Below, in pieces: positions 23,413 through 29,088 of a stretch of 29,088 nt of DNA (positions are counted from its first letter, which is position 1; each line of letters begins with the position of its first letter). The notes under the pieces were generated by a model. That model made no database searches. It saw only the letters and a program-made list of their open reading frames with translations, and was not told the DNA's origin. The translations under genes and the position numbers were made by a program. The stretch is from JBBEBE01 sp040882505 (lineage in GTDB: Bacteria; Bacteroidota; Rhodothermia; Balneolales; Balneolaceae): assembly GCA_040882505.1 (NCBI GenBank), contig JBBEBE010000007.1:1-29088 (forward strand), given 5' to 3'.

Positions 23413-25182
23413 CTACATCCGGACCGGGTCCTCCATCAAGATCGACCCATCCGGATCAATCACCACGCCGGAACTCTCCATCCCTGGAATATCAAGACCT
23501 GATTCCGGAATGTGCAGACGCTCTCTGCCCCGTTCAGATTCAATCACGACGGGAATCGCAGAAAAAGCGGAATCACTCCACCGAATACGAATCCCGTCCT
23601 CTACATTCTCCACACTCAAACGTGGAAGTTGTGATCCGTAAAGATACGACTCCAGTACGGGTCGAACCGGCTCCTCCACGTGATGTTCCACCCACTGAAT
23701 CCACATCTCGCTGTCCACTGTACGACTCGGTGGTGTCCCGGCCCCGCTACTGCCCGGTCCCTCCCACAGGAAGGACTTGAGTAACGGGTCGAACCGGTCG
23801 GGTCCGATCCACTCCCGTACGGTGTGAAGAATCCAGGCACCCTTGTAGTAGACATCTGCCGACCGCCCATCCGACGCCATCTCCGAGGTCGTAGAGGAAA
23901 CGGGTGGAACCAGAGGAGCTCTGGATCGTATCAGTGGCCGAATTCTATACATCATCCGGCGATAGTCGCTACGGCCGGAGATCTCCTCGGCGTAGAGCGC
24001 CTGCATATAGGTTGCAAACCCTTCATGCATCCAGAAGTGTCGCCAATCCCGAACCGTTACCATGTTTCCCCACCACTCATGTGCCAACTCATGGTGAAGC
24101 AGATCGTCAAATCCAAGGTTGGCCCCAAACAGTCCATCCGGTTCAAATCTGCCACCGTATGAAAGTATCGTCTGATGCTCCATACCCAAATAGGGCGTAT
24201 GTACAATGCCCAACTTTTCGTCGGAAAACGGATAGGGACCCAACCTCTGTTCGAAGAACTCAAGATGACGACTCAACTCCTCCTCAAGCCACTTTGCCCG
24301 ACTTTCTCGTTCCGATTGAACCCACAATCGGATGGGTACATCCCGACCTTCGCGGGAATTGTAGATGGAGTGACGCTCTCGAAACGAACCCGCATTCAGC
24401 GAAATTTGATAGGGAGAAACGGGGTGAGAAACCATCCAGTGCCACTGTTTCCATCCTGCCTCCGGGAACTCGACCCCTTCCAGAATCCCGTTGGATGCCA
24501 CGATCAGAGAATCGGGAAGGGTCCACTTCATAGAGACTGAATCCGGACGATCCGATGGGTGATTCATCGACGGCCACCAGATGGATGCTCCACTCATCTG
24601 GGCCGTTACACCGATCCAGGGTGCACCGCTCTCCGAATGTGCCCAAACAAATCCTCCGTCCCATGGAGGAGTCTCCGCAACCCTGGGCATCCCTTCATAC
24701 TCGATGTGAAGGTAGAAGGACTCTCCGATTTCGATCCAATTCGGAAGCTGTACGGTTACCCCGTGCGGATCCTTTGTGCGGTGCCACGAAACCGTATCGG
24801 GTCGTGCATCCAGGGTGGAACCTATCCTGATATTCTCTACTCGAAACGGAGCATCCAGTTTGACATCCATCCAGGCACAGTCTTCGGTCTTCCGTGCTCC
24901 CCAAATGACCACGCCCCCGATCCATTCTCTCGAAGGATCGATTCGTACATCCAGATCATAATAAAAGACGTCGATTCCTGTCGTGTCCGACAAGACCTCT
25001 GCATCTTGCGTATATACGTTGGACATCCCGGTCAAGACCGTAAACGGGAATCGCGATTCAAACAGGTCTGCATTGACGGTACCCGTCCCCTTGGTATCCG
25101 TCAGGCTGGTGAGCCCAAACAGGAACACCATTCCCGCCATGATTGCCAGTCGTCTGATTCCCGTCATTGGATCAACGTTCAT
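23413..25182 (-). CDS. Exported M1-family zinc metallopeptidase
   Basis: Aminopeptidase-type gluzincin. From the ATG at 25182 it has 589 residues with a signal peptide (IRRLAIMAGMVFLFGLTSLT), so it is periplasmic or surface exposed. The zinc site is HEXXH at 364-368 (HELAH), with the third ligand Glu387 in WMHEGFATY, 18 residues on. The exopeptidase loop reads YLGMEHQT, a variant common in the short M1 peptidases of Bacteroidota, rather than GAMEN. The ERAP-like C-terminal helical domain is absent or short, and a beta-rich tail follows (about 500-589). A start at 25353 would place the ATG on top of the hisS start codon and lacks an adjacent signal peptide, so I reject it. Confidence 0.88.
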   Translation of the reverse strand: MNVDPMTGIRRLAIMAGMVFLFGLTSLTDTKGTGTVNADLFESRFPFTVLTGMSNVYTQDAEVLSDTTGIDVFYYDLDVRIDPSREWIGGVVIWGARKTEDCAWMDVKLDAPFRVENIRIGSTLDARPDTVSWHRTKDPHGVTVQLPNWIEIGESFYLHIEYEGMPRVAETPPWDGGFVWAHSESGAPWIGVTAQMSGASIWWPSMNHPSDRPDSVSMKWTLPDSLIVASNGILEGVEFPEAGWKQWHWMVSHPVSPYQISLNAGSFRERHSIYNSREGRDVPIRLWVQSERESRAKWLEEELSRHLEFFEQRLGPYPFSDEKLGIVHTPYLGMEHQTILSYGGRFEPDGLFGANLGFDDLLHHELAHEWWGNMVTVRDWRHFWMHEGFATYMQALYAEEISGRSDYRRMMYRIRPLIRSRAPLVPPVSSTTSEMASDGRSADVYYKGAWILHTVREWIGPDRFDPLLKSFLWEGPGSSGAGTPPSRTVDSEMWIQWVEHHVEEPVRPVLESYLYGSQLPRLSVENVEDGIRIRWSDSAFSAIPVVIESERGRERLHIPESGLDIPGMESSGVVIDPDGSILMEDPVRM

Positions 25183-25289
25183 TCGCGAATCTGTTCCAGG
25201 TGGACTCTTGATCCGTTCCCGTATACAAGGTGCCCACTCAAGTATATGCAAAAAAGGAGAGAGCAGAGTGCTGCTGGCAGAACTGTCCA

Positions 25290-25321
25290 TTGAGATTCTT
25301 GACCCGTTGGCCGTATCTTTC
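25290..25321 (+). promoter_or_regulatory. Candidate Bacteroidota-type promoter of hisS
   Basis: TTG (25290-25292), a 21-bp spacer, then TATCTTTC (25314-25321), one base off TAnnTTTG. The predicted start is about 25 nt upstream of the hisS ATG. The same TATCTTTC octamer occurs upstream of purU, but without a matching -33 element. Confidence 0.35.
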
Positions 25322-25351
25322 CGGCCAACCTTCTCCAATTGAATCAAACTC

Positions 25352-26626
25352 ATGGCCCAACCGACCTACCGTACTCATCACGGCATGCACGACATTCTTC
25401 CCGGGGAGGTGGAGAAGTGGCAAGCACTCGAAACCATGATTCGTACAGCTGCCCGGACCTTCCATTTTTCCGAAATCCGGACCCCCATACTGGAGATGAC
25501 CGAGCTGATATCCCGGGGAGTCGGTCAAGACACGGACATTGTCTCCAAGGAGATCTTCTCCTTTGACCGGGGTGATGATCACTACGTGTTGCGACCAGAG
25601 TGCACCGCACCCGTGGCACGAGCCTACACCGAGCATCACATGGATCAGTGGGGCGGAACCCGAAAACTGTTCTACATCGGTCCAATGTTTCGGGCAGAAC
25701 GCCCTCAGAAGGGTCGACAACGACAGTTCCATCAGTTCGGAGTCGAAATCTTGGGTAGTGACGATCCGATGGCCGATCTGGAGACCATCTCGTTCATGGT
25801 CCATCTGATCGAAACCCTCGGCATACCGCGGACCACTCTGCGTTTGAATTCCATCGGCGACCCTGAAGATCGACAACGTTACCTTTCGGCCCTGGAAGCG
25901 TGGTTCGAACCACGAAAGGCAGATCTGAGTGAAATCTCCCGGGATCGACTTGGACGAAACGCCCTGCGGATTCTCGATTCCAAAGAGGAGGAAGACCAGC
26001 CATTGATCGCCGAAGCCCCACGGATTACTGAATTTTTAGGTGAAGAAGCCAAAAATCACTTTGTCCGACTCTGCTCTTATCTAGATTTGGCAGGCATCAA
26101 GTATGAGCTGGATCCCTTGTTGGTACGCGGGCTGGACTACTATTCCCGTACGGCGTTCGAACTCACCAGCCCGGATCTCGGCTCCCAGGATGCACTGGCT
26201 GGCGGCGGACGCTACGACCGACTCATTGAAGATGTGGGGGGGCCTTCCACGCCAGCTGTCGGATTTGCTGCCGGCATGGAACGGCTACTGATTGCTTGCG
26301 AGGAGCTCGGGATTGAACTGGGAAAACCTGCCCGGCCGGATCTCTATCTGGTTACATTGGGGGAAGAGGCTCGGTCTTGGGCCGTTTCTGCCCTCAAAAA
26401 GCTTCGGAATGCGGGGCTGTCGGTCACAACGGACTACAGTGTTCGCTCGATGAAAGCACAAATGAAAGATGCCAACCGTGAGAATGCGCGATTTACGCTC
26501 ATTGTAGGAAGCGAAGAGCTCAAAGAGAACCGGTTTACCCTGCGCAACATGCAGGAAAGTGAAGAGCAGTCACTCTCTCTGGAAGAGATTGCAGGAAAAA
26601 TTCGCTCTACGTCCGTCCCGACGTGA
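25352..26626 (+). CDS. hisS: Histidine-tRNA ligase
   Basis: Class II aminoacyl-tRNA synthetase charging tRNA-His. The 424-residue product has the expected N terminus GMHDILPGE and motif 1 around FHFSEIRTPILEMTEL. Motif 2 is FRAERPQKGRQRQFHQFGVE (from about 112), the histidine-specific HisA signature LVRGLDYYSR is at about 255-265, and HisB ALAGGGRYD follows. Motif 3 is GFAAGMERLL and the C-terminal anticodon domain is DLYLVTLGEEARSWA onward. The ATG agrees with the family start. The 3' end overlaps the convergent antiporter gene by 20 bp. The sequence belongs to the bona fide synthetase group; HisZ lacks these signatures. Confidence 0.98.
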   Translation: MAQPTYRTHHGMHDILPGEVEKWQALETMIRTAARTFHFSEIRTPILEMTELISRGVGQDTDIVSKEIFSFDRGDDHYVLRPECTAPVARAYTEHHMDQWGGTRKLFYIGPMFRAERPQKGRQRQFHQFGVEILGSDDPMADLETISFMVHLIETLGIPRTTLRLNSIGDPEDRQRYLSALEAWFEPRKADLSEISRDRLGRNALRILDSKEEEDQPLIAEAPRITEFLGEEAKNHFVRLCSYLDLAGIKYELDPLLVRGLDYYSRTAFELTSPDLGSQDALAGGGRYDRLIEDVGGPSTPAVGFAAGMERLLIACEELGIELGKPARPDLYLVTLGEEARSWAVSALKKLRNAGLSVTTDYSVRSMKAQMKDANRENARFTLIVGSEELKENRFTLRNMQESEEQSLSLEEIAGKIRSTSVPT

Positions 26627-29088
26627 GCAACCGAATCACCTCTTTCGGATCCTTCACCTTCTTCAGGCTCTCCACAACTTCTGAGGAATGAACCAACTTG
26701 GCTGTGGCGTTGAGTGCCTCGAGGTGATCCTGTACTGAAATCTCCTTCGGCGAGAGCAGTAGGAGTACCAGATGGGCCGGATGGGCGGCTCGATCGACCT
26801 TGACCCCTTTCGGAGAGATTCCGACATGCAGGATCTGTTCTGTCACTTTGGAGGTATGTGACTCGTACAAGAAGACCCCGGGCATCACTTCAGGATTGTA
26901 GCCGTCACTACTCTCGACCAGTCGTTTGACAATACGATCCACTTCCACATCCCCGATGGCAGGCTCGTTTTCCAGAAGATGAGTCAACATTGGCCCCAAT
27001 TGTTCACAATCGAGCTGGATCTTCACCCGCTCTTCACTGAGTAGAAAATTGCTCTCACTGGACGTCGACCTTTTTTCAGATCGATCCACTTCGGACGGAT
27101 AGACAGTGATAAAGCTCAACTCCGGGTATCTCTGTGCAATGACCCGTGGCAGACGGTCCAACCCTGGACGCCAGGAGAGCGTCCCTTCCCGAGCGCTGAG
27201 AAGAACGAACAGATCACTCTCCTGTCGATTCTCGTCAAGCCATCGCGGCAGATCTGCCCAGGCCTGAATCTGTTCATATTGAATATCCAGATCGGGTCGG
27301 ATCTTCTCGATCCGTCCGGAGACAAACGATCCCCGATCCTCTGTGGACACAACAACCAGACTCCCTCCAATCTGTCCGACCATCAGTTTCATGGAGCGAA
27401 TGGCCTCGGCAAATCCGTTTTCCAACGCAGCGTACGGTGGAATTGCCAATATCATGCGATCAAAAGTATTGATCGGGCGTTCGATCTTCGAAACCATGAC
27501 CAACTCGTTCAGATCTTCCAGGAGTTGATCCAGAATGGATCCGAAGATTCGACGTTTGGTCGACACCTCCCCGTTCCACCCGATGATAACGTTGGAAATC
27601 CGTAATTCACGGATCGCTCGAACGATTCCACGAGCAATGTTCAGATCGACTCTCGTAATGGGTGTCACAGGGACTTCGGCTGCCGCTGCATGGATTACTG
27701 CATGGCTGAGCATCTTCTCTCCTTTGGCGACCTGTGCCTCCACATCGTTTCCGTCACGGGCCACCGTGAGTGGATAAACCGCCTGTCCCGACTTGGCATC
27801 CCGAACCATAAACGCGATATCCATCAGGGCATCCGAAGTCTCCGGATTGGCGAGGGGTACCAAAATACGTTGTGGTGCATCGGAAGGTTCATACGGCTTC
27901 TCTTCCTCTTGAATCGCCACCATTCGTCCGTACTTCTCGACCAGCCAGGGACCCACCAGGCAGGTGTAAAGAATCATCATCACCACAGCGTTGACTGCGG
28001 TGGAGTCAAAAAAGCCCAGATCGTACCCGACCAATGTCACAGCCAGAGTCGCAGCCGATTGGGGGGTCGTGAGACCGAACACGACCCATCCCTCTTCTGC
28101 GCTCTGCTTGAGAGCCACCCTTGTCAACCAAGCTGCCAATCCCTTTCCCGAAAAGACCAGTAAGGTAAAGAGAAATGACTGGATCCAGACTTCAAGGGAC
28201 CCCAGTACTTCCACATCCACCAACATCCCGACCGAAATCAGAAAGAAAGGGATAAAGAGTGCATTTCCGACAAATTGGACACGACTCATCAAGGTTCCGG
28301 TGCCCGGCACAAAGCGGTTCAACAAGAGACCGGCAAAAAATGCCCCGATGATGGATGCCAACCCTGCGACTTCGGCCAAAAAAGCAGTCGTGAAGAGAAC
28401 GGCAACCATGAATACAAAGTCGGTATTGTTCTCGTATTTGACGTTCCGAAAAAACCATCGGGCCAACCGAGGGATAATGAGAATGGCCGCTGTGATGAAA
28501 AGTGCCACCTGGCTGGCAAACATGATCCAGTAACCAATACCCGTCTGCCCTTCCGAAGATGCAGCAATAACCGCCAGTACACCGAGAGAGAGGGTGTCTG
28601 TAACCAGTGTACCACCAAGCGCCATGGTCACCGGTATATTCTTGGTAATACCGAGTCGCTCTGCGATCGGGTAGGCAAGCAGGGTATGTGAACCGACGAT
28701 GGACCCCAACAACAGAGATGTACTTCCGGAAAACCCGAGTAGATGGACTCCCATCAAGTACGCCCCTCCCATCGGAAGTGAGAATGAGAGAAGCCCAAAT
28801 CCGATGCTTTTGTTTCTGAGTTTCTCGAATTGATTCAGGTCAATGGAGAGACCGGCCATAAACATCAGGTAGAGCAGACCGACCGTACCAAGAAGGTCGA
28901 TGGTACTGTCTCTCTCCAAAAAACCGAGAAGGCTCGGGCCCACGAGCGCTCCTGCCAATATCAATCCCACCAATCCCGGGATTTTGAGCCGTTTGATGGC
29001 CAACGGTGCCAGCAAAATCACAAGCATCACGACGGCAAAGATCAGAACGGGATCCGAGAATGGTACCTCGAAAGGGGATGTATCGTTC
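26607..29088 (-). CDS. CPA2-type cation/proton antiporter with universal-stress and EIIA-like domains (5' end outside window)
   Basis: The membrane half resembles KefB/NhaP-type Na+(K+)/H+ antiporters: LKIPGLVGLILAGALVGPSLL, VGLLYLMFMAGL and EVAGLASIIGAFFAGLLLNR, with about 12 hydrophobic segments. The frame stays open to the window edge, and the added residues (ending FSDPVLIFAVV) match the family N terminus, so the ATG at 29030 is internal and the gene is partial. After about residue 375 (counted from that Met) come two universal-stress-like domains (PQRILVPLANPETSDAL and FDRMILAIPPYAALENG). A C-terminal PTS EIIA type-2-like domain with ILHVGISPKGV and HLVLLLLSPKE follows. The EIIA His is replaced by Glu723. 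The extensions may regulate ion flux. Convergent with hisS. Confidence 0.9.
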   Translation of the reverse strand, partial: NDTSPFEVPFSDPVLIFAVVMLVILLAPLAIKRLKIPGLVGLILAGALVGPSLLGFLERDSTIDLLGTVGLLYLMFMAGLSIDLNQFEKLRNKSIGFGLLSFSLPMGGAYLMGVHLLGFSGSTSLLLGSIVGSHTLLAYPIAERLGITKNIPVTMALGGTLVTDTLSLGVLAVIAASSEGQTGIGYWIMFASQVALFITAAILIIPRLARWFFRNVKYENNTDFVFMVAVLFTTAFLAEVAGLASIIGAFFAGLLLNRFVPGTGTLMSRVQFVGNALFIPFFLISVGMLVDVEVLGSLEVWIQSFLFTLLVFSGKGLAAWLTRVALKQSAEEGWVVFGLTTPQSAATLAVTLVGYDLGFFDSTAVNAVVMMILYTCLVGPWLVEKYGRMVAIQEEEKPYEPSDAPQRILVPLANPETSDALMDIAFMVRDAKSGQAVYPLTVARDGNDVEAQVAKGEKMLSHAVIHAAAAEVPVTPITRVDLNIARGIVRAIRELRISNVIIGWNGEVSTKRRIFGSILDQLLEDLNELVMVSKIERPINTFDRMILAIPPYAALENGFAEAIRSMKLMVGQIGGSLVVVSTEDRGSFVSGRIEKIRPDLDIQYEQIQAWADLPRWLDENRQESDLFVLLSAREGTLSWRPGLDRLPRVIAQRYPELSFITVYPSEVDRSEKRSTSSESNFLLSEERVKIQLDCEQLGPMLTHLLENEPAIGDVEVDRIVKRLVESSDGYNPEVMPGVFLYESHTSKVTEQILHVGISPKGVKVDRAAHPAHLVLLLLSPKEISVQDHLEALNATAKLVHSSEVVESLKKVKDPKEVIRLLTSGRT

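Noticed and set aside
1..29088. Mobile elements, defence systems, CRISPR arrays, tRNA genes
   Set aside because: No transposase, integrase, terminal repeats, spaced direct repeats or cloverleaf sequences were seen; the genes are core functions with uniform composition by eye.

Overview
The window is a gene-dense bacterial chromosomal segment made almost entirely of housekeeping genes. Promoter sites and gene content point to the Bacteroidota in the broad sense. The best promoter candidates match the Bacteroidota -33 TTG / -7 TAnnTTTG pattern with a 21-bp spacer, most genes lack a clear Shine-Dalgarno sequence, GTG and TTG starts occur, and outer-membrane and exported proteins are present. In the str operon tuf directly follows fusA. 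From general knowledge this fits deep-branching relatives (Rhodothermota/Balneolota-like) better than classical Bacteroidia or Flavobacteriia, but that placement is inference. The heme gene hemG/hemY is of the oxygen-linked type.

Layout. 1-3148 (minus): str operon rpsL-rpsG-fusA-tuf; tuf is cut by the window edge. 3338-5404 (plus): recG, divergent from it. 5424-6236 (minus): a TauE/SafE permease. 6369-8786 (plus): mutS2. 8822-10869 (minus): an Omp85-like outer-membrane barrel followed by hemD. 10921-12420 (plus): an unusual SGNH hydrolase. 12426-13760 (minus): hemG/hemY. 13872-14705 (plus): a YeeZ-like SDR. 14751-22430 (minus): a tightly packed run priA-scpB-rluB-alpha/beta hydrolase-TPR protein-thioredoxin-mntR/dtxR, with several start/stop overlaps or gaps under 30 bp, so probably one or two transcripts. 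22540-23403 (plus): purU. 23413-25182 (minus): an exported M1 metallopeptidase. 25352-26626 (plus): hisS. 26607-29088 (minus): a CPA2 cation/proton antiporter with universal-stress and EIIA-like domains, whose start lies just beyond the right edge.

Functionally the segment mixes translation (S12, S7, EF-G, EF-Tu, HisRS, RluB), replication, repair and chromosome maintenance (RecG, MutS2, PriA, ScpB), tetrapyrrole synthesis (HemD, HemG), one-carbon metabolism (PurU) and envelope functions. No gene-free stretch exceeds 300 bp; the longest gaps are 3149-3337, 25183-25351 and 6237-6368, all between divergent genes. I see no tRNA, rRNA, CRISPR array, insertion sequence, integrase or phage gene, and no obvious new multi-gene system. 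The points most worth checking are a PriA that has lost three of four ligands of one zinc site, an antiporter whose EIIA-like tail has Glu where the phosphorylated His should be, and a 329-bp stretch open in two frames at the scpB/rluB junction.
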